Below are positions 33,197 to 42,115 of a stretch of 64,000 nucleotides of DNA, piece after piece. Each line of letters opens with the position of its first letter. Position 1 is the first letter of the stretch. Position numbers and translations under genes: made by a program. Source of the DNA: UBA8337 sp965221415 (GTDB lineage: Bacteria > Pseudomonadota > Alphaproteobacteria > RS24); contig OZ244887.1 of assembly GCA_965221415.1 (NCBI GenBank), positions 1,778,358 through 1,842,357 of the forward strand. Direction: 5' to 3'. The notes under the pieces are model-generated. The model was given only the letters and a program-made list of their open reading frames with translations. It was not told the DNA's origin and made no database searches.

Positions 33197-35494
33197 CTAA
33201 CCGCAAGCACCTTTGACGGTTTTTTGCCAATCGCTCAATACGGGAAACGCATCAACCGCTAGCCGCCAATTATCCTCAGCTTGCGGACGTGAAAAGATTT
33301 TCGCCCGCATCTCGCAAGCCTGCGCACCGCGCTCAAGCGTAATAAACATCGCCGCCAAGCCGAGCCGTGCGCCCATACCGACAGGGTCGTCGGCAGGCGT
33401 GCGCCGTGCCAAAGACGATAGCGCGCGGGCGGCTTCAACACCACGCTGATTGGCCTCGAGCGCGGCAGCACGCAAAAACCATGCCGATGGGCGGCGCGGA
33501 AACTGACTGGCCAATTGTTCCGCCGCCGTCAAAGCAGATGCCGTCTGGCCGCGTGCCAAATCAAACCCAATAAGGGTCTCCAGTAAAACCGCTTGCGGAC
33601 GGCCTTGCAAATCTTCAAGGCCAGTCGATAGCCACGCATAATGCGTCTGCAACGCCGCCGTCTCCGATAAATTTTGCAAATGCGCTTTCCAATGCGCCAA
33701 GATAAAAGCCGCGGCGACATCATCGGCAGGCTCTAACATGGCGGCCAATCTTTGGCTGTCTTTCTGGGTAATCAAATACGCGATGGCACGCGGCACAAGC
33801 GGGCGCACATCGCCATTTTCCTCAACAAAATTGCCCCACGCCGCGCCAAACGTCGCGCTGTCCAATGTGGCCGATAGCGCAATCTCTATGGCCGCACGAT
33901 GCACGCCAAGCCGATTGCCCGACACACAATCGGCGAGACAATCCGCCCCGAGCCACAAACGATACAGAGCCATCGCCCCGCGCCCCGTCGCAGAAAGCTG
34001 CGCGGGCGTTTCGCCTTGCCCGCGCCGTGCTTTTATCGCCTCGGCCAAAAGCCGCACCCGCATCCCTAAAAATAATCGATAGCCGGGTGCCGCAGGCCCT
34101 ACGCCCGTGAGCATTTTATCGGCTTCTGCCCAGTTTTTGTTGCCCGCCGCGCCACGCGCCAAAACCACACGAGCGCGCAACGCCAATATCTCGTCCAAAG
34201 ATGGCGGCGGTTGACTAACACCCGTTTGGGCAATGCCCGTATCAGAAGATGGCAGTTTGGCATTTTTAAACCCACGCGCCAAAGCCAGCGTCGCTTTATC
34301 GGGGGCTTGGTCGCGCGATAATTTTGCCAGCGCAATCAGCTTGTCGATACGCGTGGCTTGCGCCCCTTTTGACAGGCTTTGGCGGGCAGCTTGCAAATGC
34401 GTGATAGCGCGTTCCAACGCATCTAAATTAAGCAGCGCGACCCCGAGCTGATAATCGACGCGCCGCTTCAGTCCGACAGGCAGATAAGGATAAAACGGCT
34501 TCACCCCACCCCAAGCCGTCTGCAAGCGCCCATATTGCTGCTGCTCAAAGGCTTGCTCCATCGCACGCAAAGCAAGCCCCGGCTCATAATCCATCGCATC
34601 CAATAGCAGCTGGTCACGCGCCACTAAATCAAGCGCCGCGGCAAGCGTTTCAGGCTGACTATTAAAGGCAGGGCGCAACAGCGCGACAATCTCAGCAGCA
34701 GGGCGCGTTTCACGCACCGCTTGGCGTGCCAACGCCAAAGCCCGCCCTGCATCGCCTGCACTTCCACCAAAATCGCGCTCGCCTGCTTGTTTCTCGGGCG
34801 TTGCAAAAAGTGCCACAGGCGGGCGGTAATCTGGCGCGGTAATCTGCGCATAAAAATCATCCACCGCCGATTTAAACCCCGCCGCACCACCGCGCTTCAA
34901 CGAGTCACGCAAACGCTCAAGTGTCGCACGAGCCGTTGCGACATCGCCCGCTTCAATCTGGGTGGTCGCCAAACCATACATCGCCCTCTGCACCAAGACT
35001 GGATGCTTAAACTCGAACGTCAGCGCCTGCATGGCGGTGAGCGCATCGGCCAAAGCCTTGGTTTTATCATCAGCCGATATGTGGCGCACAGCCGCTGCCA
35101 ACTGCCCCCACGCCTGACCATACACCCCCGCAACCCGCAAGGCTTCAATCGTGCGCCAAAGCTCAGACGATAATAAGTCTTCAAACTCAAACTCATTGGC
35201 GCGCACTTCATCTTCTGCCCGCAGCCGCAGCGCCGCCATGTTGGCTGCCACCGCATCGGCTTGCGCAACCAGAGGTGCCAACTCCAACGGCCCCAAAGCG
35301 GCATCATAGCAGCTCTCCATCTGCACCGAGTATGTATCGGCCGCTGCCAAATAAGGCGCGGCATCAACCCGCAAAGCTGGCAGTAATTTATCGGGGGGCG
35401 TGAGCAAGAGCGCAGGCGGTGCGCCACAAGCATATGCCTGCGGCAAAAATAAAACCGCCGCCAACATCCAAGCACTCGCTATTTTAGCCAACAT
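33197..35494 (-). CDS. Large periplasmic helical-repeat (TPR-like) protein of the ExbBD-VWA operon
   Basis: A 765-residue protein with signal peptide (MLAKIASAWMLAAVLFLPQAYA|CG); the Cys after the cut site is not in a standard lipobox. The mature part is almost entirely Ala/Leu-rich helical pairs, for example YGLATTQIEAGDVATARATLERL, LGVALLNLDALERAITHLQAA and WFLRAAALEANQRGVEAARAL, which read as degenerate TPR repeats. Such solenoids bind partner proteins. It is the last gene of the operon, 5 bases after the VWA gene. No homologue with a known function is recalled. Confidence 0.75.
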   Translation of the reverse strand: MLAKIASAWMLAAVLFLPQAYACGAPPALLLTPPDKLLPALRVDAAPYLAAADTYSVQMESCYDAALGPLELAPLVAQADAVAANMAALRLRAEDEVRANEFEFEDLLSSELWRTIEALRVAGVYGQAWGQLAAAVRHISADDKTKALADALTAMQALTFEFKHPVLVQRAMYGLATTQIEAGDVATARATLERLRDSLKRGGAAGFKSAVDDFYAQITAPDYRPPVALFATPEKQAGERDFGGSAGDAGRALALARQAVRETRPAAEIVALLRPAFNSQPETLAAALDLVARDQLLLDAMDYEPGLALRAMEQAFEQQQYGRLQTAWGGVKPFYPYLPVGLKRRVDYQLGVALLNLDALERAITHLQAARQSLSKGAQATRIDKLIALAKLSRDQAPDKATLALARGFKNAKLPSSDTGIAQTGVSQPPPSLDEILALRARVVLARGAAGNKNWAEADKMLTGVGPAAPGYRLFLGMRVRLLAEAIKARRGQGETPAQLSATGRGAMALYRLWLGADCLADCVSGNRLGVHRAAIEIALSATLDSATFGAAWGNFVEENGDVRPLVPRAIAYLITQKDSQRLAAMLEPADDVAAAFILAHWKAHLQNLSETAALQTHYAWLSTGLEDLQGRPQAVLLETLIGFDLARGQTASALTAAEQLASQFPRRPSAWFLRAAALEANQRGVEAARALSSLARRTPADDPVGMGARLGLAAMFITLERGAQACEMRAKIFSRPQAEDNWRLAVDAFPVLSDWQKTVKGACG

Positions 35495-35499
35495 CCCAC

Positions 35500-36633
35500 C
35501 TACTCCAAATTGGCCAAGAACGGTGCTAATTCATCGTGGAATCGGTCGTCGAAAATCAGCAAGGCCAAGGTTTTCATCAGTTGGCGTTCTGCGGCAAGCG
35601 TTGCCGCCGTGCCGCCGCCAAGACGCGCCAAACGCCGAAACGAGCGCATCGTGCCTTGCTTGTATAAATCGGCATTGCCGCGCGGCGACGCGGTGCGCCC
35701 CAATAAAGCGCGATTTGCCTCGACGCGACTATCGAGCAAAGACAGCCGCCCGCCGCGACTTTTTATCCGTTCGGCAATCTCTGCCGCTTCGCGTGCCTCG
35801 CGGGGGTGCGGCGGCGCATCGCCAATAATAATCACCACGCGCTGTGCTCCTGCCCGCCACGCAACTTTTGCTTCCACATCGCGCAAGGCTTGCGTGACGG
35901 CCTCGGGATGATCGCCGCCGCCAACCGCATCAATGCCCGCCATGAAATCGCGCGCTTTTAAAATATCAAAACTCGGTTGCGAAATCCGCGTGACAAAATC
36001 AACATCATTATAATCGCGATACGCCACAATGCCAAAACGCGCCAACGGCACAAGATTGCGCACATAAACCGCCAACTGGTTCATCCGCTCGCGCACCTTG
36101 CGATGCACCCAAACCATCGACCCCGTCGCATCAATCGCAAACACCACGTCAATGCCCGTTTTTTGCAAATGCTCGATATAATCGGCAAAACTTTGCGGCA
36201 CGCCCGATATCAACCCACCACCCGGCAGCGTACGTTGCGTCACCGCCGCACTCGGCAAGGGCATGACGGGTGCAATCGCTGCCATGCTGGCATTATCCAT
36301 TCTTAAATCGTTAAAATCAGTATCAAGCGGCACTTCCAAAAGCTCAGATAAATCCAGCTCGGCCTCCGCCTCACGCAAAAACTCTGGCGGGGCGGGAGTC
36401 TCCAGATTTAAGTCTACATCCTCGGCACCTGTATCACCAGCCGAAATAACCACGCTGTCTTGTGCATCGCCGCCACGCTCGCCGCCAAACAGCAGCAGCA
36501 ACATCACCCCGACAGCGGCGACATGCACCACAACCGAGGCGGTAAACAGCCCCACCCAGACACGGCGCGGCACAGCAATAAGCCGCGCCCTTAAAGAGCT
36601 TAACCAGCCACTTTTCTGCGGGATTTGCGTCAT
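35500..36633 (-). CDS. Membrane-anchored VWA-domain protein with TonB-like topology
   Basis: A 377-residue protein: a basic cytosolic N-terminus, one membrane helix (about 25-50), an acidic linker (65-110) and a periplasmic von Willebrand A domain from about 160. The metal site is present: D168-A-T-G-S172, GGGDHPEAV near 238 and GDAPPH near 271. One N-terminal helix plus a periplasmic domain encoded beside ExbB and ExbD genes is the layout of TonB and TolA, so the VWA domain may be what the motor moves; this is inference. The ATG overlaps the upstream ExbD stop (ATGA). Confidence 0.85.
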   Translation of the reverse strand: MTQIPQKSGWLSSLRARLIAVPRRVWVGLFTASVVVHVAAVGVMLLLLFGGERGGDAQDSVVISAGDTGAEDVDLNLETPAPPEFLREAEAELDLSELLEVPLDTDFNDLRMDNASMAAIAPVMPLPSAAVTQRTLPGGGLISGVPQSFADYIEHLQKTGIDVVFAIDATGSMVWVHRKVRERMNQLAVYVRNLVPLARFGIVAYRDYNDVDFVTRISQPSFDILKARDFMAGIDAVGGGDHPEAVTQALRDVEAKVAWRAGAQRVVIIIGDAPPHPREAREAAEIAERIKSRGGRLSLLDSRVEANRALLGRTASPRGNADLYKQGTMRSFRRLARLGGGTAATLAAERQLMKTLALLIFDDRFHDELAPFLANLE

Positions 36634-37043
36634 TCGGCCTCTCCCTTATATTCTGTTTTCAAGCGAATCTCGCCAATGCCCGCTTTCGCCATCGCCGCGC
36701 GAAACGCCAGTAATGGTTTTGCATGCGCGCGGCGGTCGGCAATCAATTCAATCGGCAGGCCTTGTTCTGCAATGTTTTTTTGCGCGATAAGGGTCGCTAT
36801 TTCACCCAAAGTAACGGGATTGTCGCGCCCGATATAAAACTGGTCGTCCTGATGCAGCCATACCGACAGAGCCGCACGGGCATAATCTGTGTCTTGCGAC
36901 GATGTCGCCACCTCAATCTGTTGCGGGTGGTCAGTGGTCGGCCGCCCCGCAATCAACACAAACAAAATCAGCAAAAACACCACATTAATCAGCGGCAGCA
37001 AATCAATCGACTTAATCTCGCGGCGGGTGGTTTTTAGCTGCAT
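36630..37043 (-). CDS. ExbD/TolR-like protein lacking the membrane aspartate
   Basis: A 137-residue protein with one membrane helix near the N-terminus (LLPLINVVFLLILFVLIAG) and a periplasmic ExbD-type domain. At the position of the proton-carrying Asp of ExbD (D25 in E. coli) it has Asn (N20). The neighbouring ExbD at 37052 keeps the Asp. The ATG at 37043 is preferred; an in-frame TTG at 37055 overlaps the upstream stop. Paired D and N forms occur in some ExbD operons, where one subunit would be unable to conduct protons. Confidence 0.82.
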   Translation of the reverse strand: MQLKTTRREIKSIDLLPLINVVFLLILFVLIAGRPTTDHPQQIEVATSSQDTDYARAALSVWLHQDDQFYIGRDNPVTLGEIATLIAQKNIAEQGLPIELIADRRAHAKPLLAFRAAMAKAGIGEIRLKTEYKGEAE

Positions 37044-37051
37044 GACCGCGC

Positions 37052-37471
37052 TCAAAAATCTGCCAAATCAATATCAAACACATCGCGCTCCAAAGTGATA
37101 GACGCCGCCCCTGCATCAACCAATAAATCAAGCGTGTCAGATATTTTTTGCACATTGGCCGCGCCATTTGGCATCAGCACGATTAAATGCTCATCATTGG
37201 ATTTCACCAAAGCAGCCACACCATCGCTTAATCCTGCAGGCGTAATCGCTGCGCCATTCCACTGCAAGGTGCCATCGGCCGCCAGCGCAACAATCGCGGG
37301 TTGTGCGGCACTATCAGCCCCGCCCGTGCTGCGCGGCGGTGCCAGTCGGCTCTGCCCATAGCTGACAAAATCCGAGCCAAGCAGAAAAAATAACAGCAAT
37401 AAAAAAATCATGTCGATGAGCGGCGTTAAGCCCATTATGGTTGTTTTGCGGCTGGGTCGGGTGATTTGCAT
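37052..37471 (-). CDS. ExbD/TolR-like biopolymer transport protein
   Basis: A 139-residue protein with one membrane helix (about 17-35) containing the conserved Asp (TPLIDMIFLLLLFFLLG, D20), then a periplasmic domain with ILxxxPxGAxV-like ExbD features (HLIVLMPNGAANVQKISDTLDLL). With the ExbB-like subunit it should form a proton-driven motor. It starts 18 bases after the ExbB-like gene and is followed by the Asn-type ExbD. Confidence 0.85.
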   Translation of the reverse strand: MQITRPSRKTTIMGLTPLIDMIFLLLLFFLLGSDFVSYGQSRLAPPRSTGGADSAAQPAIVALAADGTLQWNGAAITPAGLSDGVAALVKSNDEHLIVLMPNGAANVQKISDTLDLLVDAGAASITLERDVFDIDLADF

Positions 37472-37489
37472 CGCGTATGCCTTGCTGCC

Positions 37490-38206
37490 TTATGCTTTGG
37501 TTTCGCTGCGGACTAATATTTCAGTGACCGCGTCCTCCACCAAATCGCGGACATCATCGACGGCATTGTTGAACATCGCCGCCAAAATAGAAAACGGCAG
37601 CGCGACACCCAAACCAAACGCTGTGGTCAATAACGCCTCCCAGATGCCTGAAGCGAGCAACGCCGTATCCGCCCCGCTCGCGCCTTGGCCAACGCCTTGA
37701 AAAGCGACAATCATCCCCAACACAGTCCCCAGCAATCCAAATAGCGGGGCAGAGGCGGCGATGAGTTCGAGCAGCCAAATGTTTTTGGCCAAATGGCGCA
37801 CCAAATATTGCGCACGCCGCGTCAGCTCCTCGCGCAAAATCGTCGGGCTCATCGCCCGCCCATGTGCTTGCGTCAGCGCATAGCCGATAAGCGGTGCTGC
37901 TGGATGCGCGTAAGCATCGAGTTGCTTGGCAAGCCCATCAATCTTGCCATCGCGATAGCTTGCCAAGGCGGCTTCCAATTGGTGCGGGCGATAAATATCC
38001 ATCTGGTAAAACTGATACGCCTTAACCCCTGCCACTGGCAGGCCAATGGCGGAAAGCAACGCAATCACCCATGTCACCACGCCCCCTTTGGTAAACAATA
38101 ACCCCCAAAAGCTCGTGCTTTCTTCGCTGACGGGGGCGGCATCTTGCGCCATCGCGACACCCCCCATAATACAAAACACAATTAAAATAGACATCAAACG
38201 TAGCAT
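37490..38206 (-). CDS. MotA/TolQ/ExbB family proton-channel protein
   Basis: A 238-residue protein with an N-terminal signal-like helix (about 3-20, ending AMA|QDA), a membrane helix at about 42-62 and the MotA/ExbB core of two helices (about 145-172, SAPLFGLLGTVLGMIVAF, and about 183-207, LLTTAFGLGVALPFSILAA). The GLLGTV.GM motif is the family signature. The added signal segment is seen in extended ExbB types. ATG 38206 has AGAGGAAA upstream; 33 further in-frame codons upstream run into the acyl-CoA dehydrogenase stop region. First gene of a five-gene operon (38206 to 33197). Confidence 0.87.
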   Translation of the reverse strand: MLRLMSILIVFCIMGGVAMAQDAAPVSEESTSFWGLLFTKGGVVTWVIALLSAIGLPVAGVKAYQFYQMDIYRPHQLEAALASYRDGKIDGLAKQLDAYAHPAAPLIGYALTQAHGRAMSPTILREELTRRAQYLVRHLAKNIWLLELIAASAPLFGLLGTVLGMIVAFQGVGQGASGADTALLASGIWEALLTTAFGLGVALPFSILAAMFNNAVDDVRDLVEDAVTEILVRSETKA

Positions 38207-38234
38207 GACGTTTCCTCTGCTGATTAAGATTTTC

Positions 38235-39386
38235 TTAAAGCGCGCGCGCCACCAACATGCGCATAATTTCATTCGACCCGCCATAAATGCGCTGCACACG
38301 CGCATCGGTATACATACGGCTTATCGGGTATTCATCCATATAGCCATAGCCGCCAAAAAATTGCAGGCATGTATCAATGACTTCGTTTTCGCGCTCGGTA
38401 CACCAGAACTTCGCGGCCGCCGCGCTATTGGCATCTAGCTCACCGACCATAAGTTGCGCCAATAATTGGTCGACCATGGCGCGTGCCGCCATCCATGTGG
38501 CTTTGCATTCGGCGAGTTTATATTGCGTATTCTGATAATCGAAAATAGCATTGCCGAAAGTTTCGCGCGCACGGGTATAGTCTAATGTCAGCTCAAGCGC
38601 ACGCTCTATCGAGGCCACCGCTTGGCTTGCAATCACCAATCGCTCGGCGGGCAGCTGCTTCATAAGCTGATAAAAACCCTGTCCTTCTTCGCCGCCCAGC
38701 ACATTATCAGCCGGCACTTTTACATCATCGAAAAACAACTCCGATGTATCAGCCGCGTGCTGACCCATTTTATCAAGATTGCGACCGCGCGCGAAACCAT
38801 CGCTTTCGTCCGTCTCGACAATCATCAGCGAAATGCCTTTTGCGCCCTCATCCGCATCGGTTTTGGCCACCACCAAAATCAACTCAGCCGTTTGGCCATT
38901 GGTGATAAATGTTTTGGCACCATTGATGACATATTGATTGCCTTGCTTGACGGCGGTGGTTTTCACCGCTTGCAAATCAGAGCCAGTTCCCGGCTCGGTC
39001 ATCGCGATGGCGCAGACCATCTCGCCCGATGCCATTTTCGGCAGATATTTTTCGCACTGTTCTTGCGTCCCATAGGCAAGAAAATAATGCGCACAAATCA
39101 GCGCGTGCACCGACTGACCCCAGCCGCCAATGCCCAAACGGGTTTGCTCTTCGGTCATAATAATCTCATGGCGATAATCACCGCCACCGCCGCCATATTG
39201 TTCTGGAATAGAGGTGAGCAACAGACCTGCCGCGCCCGCCTTTGTCCAAGCATCGCGGTCGACAATGCCTTGTTTTGTCCATTTATCGACATGCGGCAAA
39301 AACTCGTTTTGCATAAATTTGCGCGCCGCATCTTTAAAAATAACCAAGTCTTCCGTCATCCACGGCGATGTATAATTTCCTAGCAT
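38235..39386 (-). CDS. Acyl-CoA dehydrogenase
   Basis: A 383-residue flavoprotein with AMTEPGTGSDLQA, FITNGQTAELILVVAKT and C-terminal GGYGYMDEYPISRMYTDARVQRIYGGSNEIM. The usual catalytic Glu of the C-terminal YEG motif is Gly here, while E248 in QLPAERLVIA matches the alternative Glu position of long-chain and isovaleryl-CoA dehydrogenases. It therefore probably acts on long or branched acyl-CoA. It lies 28 bases upstream of the ExbB-like gene, so read-through into that operon is possible. Confidence 0.92.
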   Translation of the reverse strand: MLGNYTSPWMTEDLVIFKDAARKFMQNEFLPHVDKWTKQGIVDRDAWTKAGAAGLLLTSIPEQYGGGGGDYRHEIIMTEEQTRLGIGGWGQSVHALICAHYFLAYGTQEQCEKYLPKMASGEMVCAIAMTEPGTGSDLQAVKTTAVKQGNQYVINGAKTFITNGQTAELILVVAKTDADEGAKGISLMIVETDESDGFARGRNLDKMGQHAADTSELFFDDVKVPADNVLGGEEGQGFYQLMKQLPAERLVIASQAVASIERALELTLDYTRARETFGNAIFDYQNTQYKLAECKATWMAARAMVDQLLAQLMVGELDANSAAAAKFWCTERENEVIDTCLQFFGGYGYMDEYPISRMYTDARVQRIYGGSNEIMRMLVARAL

Positions 39387-39462
39387 ATCACTTCCATTTC
39401 ATTTTGCACGAGACAGCGTTTACCTTAACCCATCCAACGTGCCACGCAAGCCAGACGACACC

Positions 39463-40626
39463 CTAAAGCTGCATACCACCGTGATAGCCGCCCAGCATAA
39501 CGCGGCCAATCATTTCATATGTCGCCCCATTGGCAATCATATGCTGGGTCATCGTTTCGCTGTCGCGCAAACAACGCTGAACAGGGCTGGTTTTATAAAC
39601 CGACGTGCCACCTGCCACATCGTGCATCATGCGCACGACCTCAACGCTCGTGCGCACCGCATGGGTCGAAATCAGCCGCAATTGCGCCCGCTGTTCTGGC
39701 GCAAGCGGTGCTTGCGCGCCTTTCTCGTCAAGTGCCGCCCAAATATCTTGCAGCGTTTGCCAATAATAAGCATCGGCACTCGCCCACAAAGCTTGGGCTT
39801 GTGCCATCGCCGTTTGCACCGCCCCGCGTTCAGACAGGGGACGGCGGTGTCCCATCGCGGTTTTTTCAGTCGCTAAAGCGATGACATTATCAAGTGCGGT
39901 GCGCGCATTGCCCAGTGCCACCGCTCCCACGCCCGTCGCCAAAAGACCAAAATAAGGCATTTTGTAAAGCGCCCCTTCGTCCCACGGGCTTTGCGTCGCT
40001 ATCGAATAGCTATGCGCCATCGGCACACGAATATTGTCCACCTCGACATCGCCCGAGCTAGACCCGCACAGACCCATGGTGTGCCATGTATCGTGAAAAA
40101 TCACCGATGCGCGCGGCACCATAAGCAATCTAATTTTATCGCCCGCAGGTGTATCATCTTCGCTGTCGAGTGCCATGCACCCAAGGCCGATATAATCCGC
40201 ATTGGCCGACCCAGACGCCCACGCCCAACGCCCCGAAACAATATACTCATCGCCATGACATAAAGCACGGCCATTCGGGGCAAAAATGCCGCATGTGATA
40301 CGCCCTTTGCCGACAAACATGTCGCGTGCAATATCTGGCTCAATATAGGCCGCCCCGATGGACGCGGTCGAGCCAATCATCGCCACCCACGCGCTGGCCG
40401 CATCATACATGGCAAGCTTTTGCAGCCGCGCATTCGCCTCGAGCGGGGTTAATTCTTGGCCGCCTATCGCGCGGGGAACATACATTGAAAACAGCCCCGC
40501 ATCGGCCAACTGATGCGCCAAATCAGCCGCCAACTGACGGTTCGTCTCGGTTTCTTCGGCGCGTGCTTGAGCAGCTAGACACACAGCCTCAAAAGACGCA
40601 CCACCACTTAAGCTGTCCATCTTCAT
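39463..40626 (-). CDS. Flavin-dependent monooxygenase/acyl-CoA dehydrogenase-like protein (HsaA/DszC type)
   Basis: A 387-residue protein of the acyl-CoA dehydrogenase fold with type-2 C-terminal domain. It has the N-terminal ADAGLFSMYVPRAIGGQELTP, central VSGRWAWASGSANADY and HTMGLCGSSSGDVEVDNIRVP, and a C-terminal HDVAGGTSVYKTSPVQRCLRD. These match two-component flavin monooxygenases such as HsaA and DszC rather than true dehydrogenases. The aromatic or steroid-like substrate is unknown. No reductase partner is adjacent. GAGGGG precedes the ATG. Confidence 0.82.
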   Translation of the reverse strand: MKMDSLSGGASFEAVCLAAQARAEETETNRQLAADLAHQLADAGLFSMYVPRAIGGQELTPLEANARLQKLAMYDAASAWVAMIGSTASIGAAYIEPDIARDMFVGKGRITCGIFAPNGRALCHGDEYIVSGRWAWASGSANADYIGLGCMALDSEDDTPAGDKIRLLMVPRASVIFHDTWHTMGLCGSSSGDVEVDNIRVPMAHSYSIATQSPWDEGALYKMPYFGLLATGVGAVALGNARTALDNVIALATEKTAMGHRRPLSERGAVQTAMAQAQALWASADAYYWQTLQDIWAALDEKGAQAPLAPEQRAQLRLISTHAVRTSVEVVRMMHDVAGGTSVYKTSPVQRCLRDSETMTQHMIANGATYEMIGRVMLGGYHGGMQL

Positions 40627-40636
40627 TTTAAGCCCC

Positions 40637-41440
40637 TCACTTTAAATCGATATAAATAGGCGCATGGTCGGAAGGGCGTTCCCACCCGCGCGCTTTGCGT
40701 AAAACCCCAAACCCGTGCGTCGCAGCCGACAAATCGGGCGTTACCCAAATATGGTCAAGACGACGGCCTCGGTCTGATGCCGCCCAATCCTTGGCACGGT
40801 AACTCCACCAACTATACAGCTTTTCATCCGACGGGACAAACCGACGCGCCACATCCTCCCAGTCGAGCGTCGCTTGAAGCTTCGCCAAGGCCTCAATCTC
40901 AATCGCGGTGTGGCTGACCACATTCTTGAGCTGTTTAGACGACCACACATCATGTTCGCCCGGGGCAATGTTCAAATCACCCAACAGCACCGTCGCAGGC
41001 GCGTTTTTTTGCCGCGCTTGTTTTTTGAAATTCTTCGTCATCTCAGCCAAAAAATCAAGCTTATGGCCAAACTTCTCATTGATCTTACGGTCTGGCTCGT
41101 CGCCGCCCGCAGGCACATAAAAATTATGGATGGCCAGCGGCGCGCCGTTAAAATCAACCACTATATGCATATGGCGACCATCTTGCTTGCCGCAATAGGC
41201 GATAAAGCTCTGCGCCAGAAAGGGATGGCGCGACAGGGTCGCCACGCCGTGATAGCCCTTAATGCCGTTTTTTGCGATATGCACAAAGCCTGCTTTATGA
41301 AACGCTTTTTCAGGAAAGCTCTCATTCGGGCATTTGGTTTCTTGCAGACAAATAACATCTGGCTTGAGCTGCTTTATGAGCTTCTCCACCAGAGGCGCGC
41401 GCAAGCGCACAGAGTTAATGTTCCAAGAAACTATTCGCAT
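40637..41440 (-). CDS. xthA: Exodeoxyribonuclease III
   Basis: A 267-residue EEP-family nuclease: MRIVSWNINSVRLRAP, DVICLQETKCPN (catalytic Glu), FYVPAGGDE, LLGDLNIAPGEHDVW and SDRGRRLDHIWVT, ending PSDHAPIYIDL. It repairs abasic sites and removes damaged 3' ends. The ftsK-lolA-(unknown)-xthA order is typical, with one extra gene between lolA and xthA here. Confidence 0.95.
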   Translation of the reverse strand: MRIVSWNINSVRLRAPLVEKLIKQLKPDVICLQETKCPNESFPEKAFHKAGFVHIAKNGIKGYHGVATLSRHPFLAQSFIAYCGKQDGRHMHIVVDFNGAPLAIHNFYVPAGGDEPDRKINEKFGHKLDFLAEMTKNFKKQARQKNAPATVLLGDLNIAPGEHDVWSSKQLKNVVSHTAIEIEALAKLQATLDWEDVARRFVPSDEKLYSWWSYRAKDWAASDRGRRLDHIWVTPDLSAATHGFGVLRKARGWERPSDHAPIYIDLK

Positions 41441-41464
41441 CGGATATCGCCTTTTCGCTATAGG

Positions 41465-42112
41465 TTAGAATAAATTGAGCGTCCGCCCCGTCAACGCGAC
41501 CGGCCAACGCCCCAGCTCAAACAGCCGATAACGCAGCAAAAGCGGGTGGTTGAGCGCTTCTTCGCCAGCCTCGATATCATCCATTTTGGCCGCCCGCACG
41601 GCAGCCGCAACCAGTGCCAAAGCCCCCCCATGAGCCGCCTGTTGCGCCGCCCCAACGGCCACGTCACGAATCGTGTCGGGCAATTCATCCGCCATCATCA
41701 ACGCCTCGTCGATAAGCTCGGGCAGCACCTCGGAAAGCTGTGCGGCCAAATACGCCAACATAACGCTCAAGCCCTCTTCGCTCACCCCTTGCAGCACTTC
41801 ATCTTGCAGACCCGCACGCAATTGCTCCTCCACCTCCCACGCCTCAGCATTAAGGTCGAGACTGGCCGACGCATCAAGCGCATCATCCCAGTTCATCACC
41901 GCAATCGCATCGGCATCAGGGAAACCAAGTTGGTCAAGATAAGCGCGCGCCAGATTATCGGTCGTCGTATCAAACGGCTCGCCCAAATCAGCAAACCAAT
42001 TAGCCCGCACCGCCCGCTCGGTAAACTCGCGCAAGGCCGACAGCACCGGAATCTCAGCCTCCAGCGCCATCAGATTTTCAGCATCAGGCTGCCAGCCATC
42101 AGAATGGCTCAT
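41465..42112 (-). CDS. Unknown acidic helical protein between lolA and xthA
   Basis: A 215-residue protein without signal peptide or membrane helix. It is strongly acidic and Ala/Leu-rich (ELIDEALMMADELPDTIRDVA, VAAAVRAAKMDDIEAGEEAL) and opens MSHSDGWQPDAENLMALEAEIP. I recognise no domain. It starts 3 bases after the lolA stop, so it is co-transcribed with ftsK and lolA. It could be a clade-specific cytosolic protein. Confidence 0.75.
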   Translation of the reverse strand: MSHSDGWQPDAENLMALEAEIPVLSALREFTERAVRANWFADLGEPFDTTTDNLARAYLDQLGFPDADAIAVMNWDDALDASASLDLNAEAWEVEEQLRAGLQDEVLQGVSEEGLSVMLAYLAAQLSEVLPELIDEALMMADELPDTIRDVAVGAAQQAAHGGALALVAAAVRAAKMDDIEAGEEALNHPLLLRYRLFELGRWPVALTGRTLNLF

Positions 42113-42115
42113 ATT

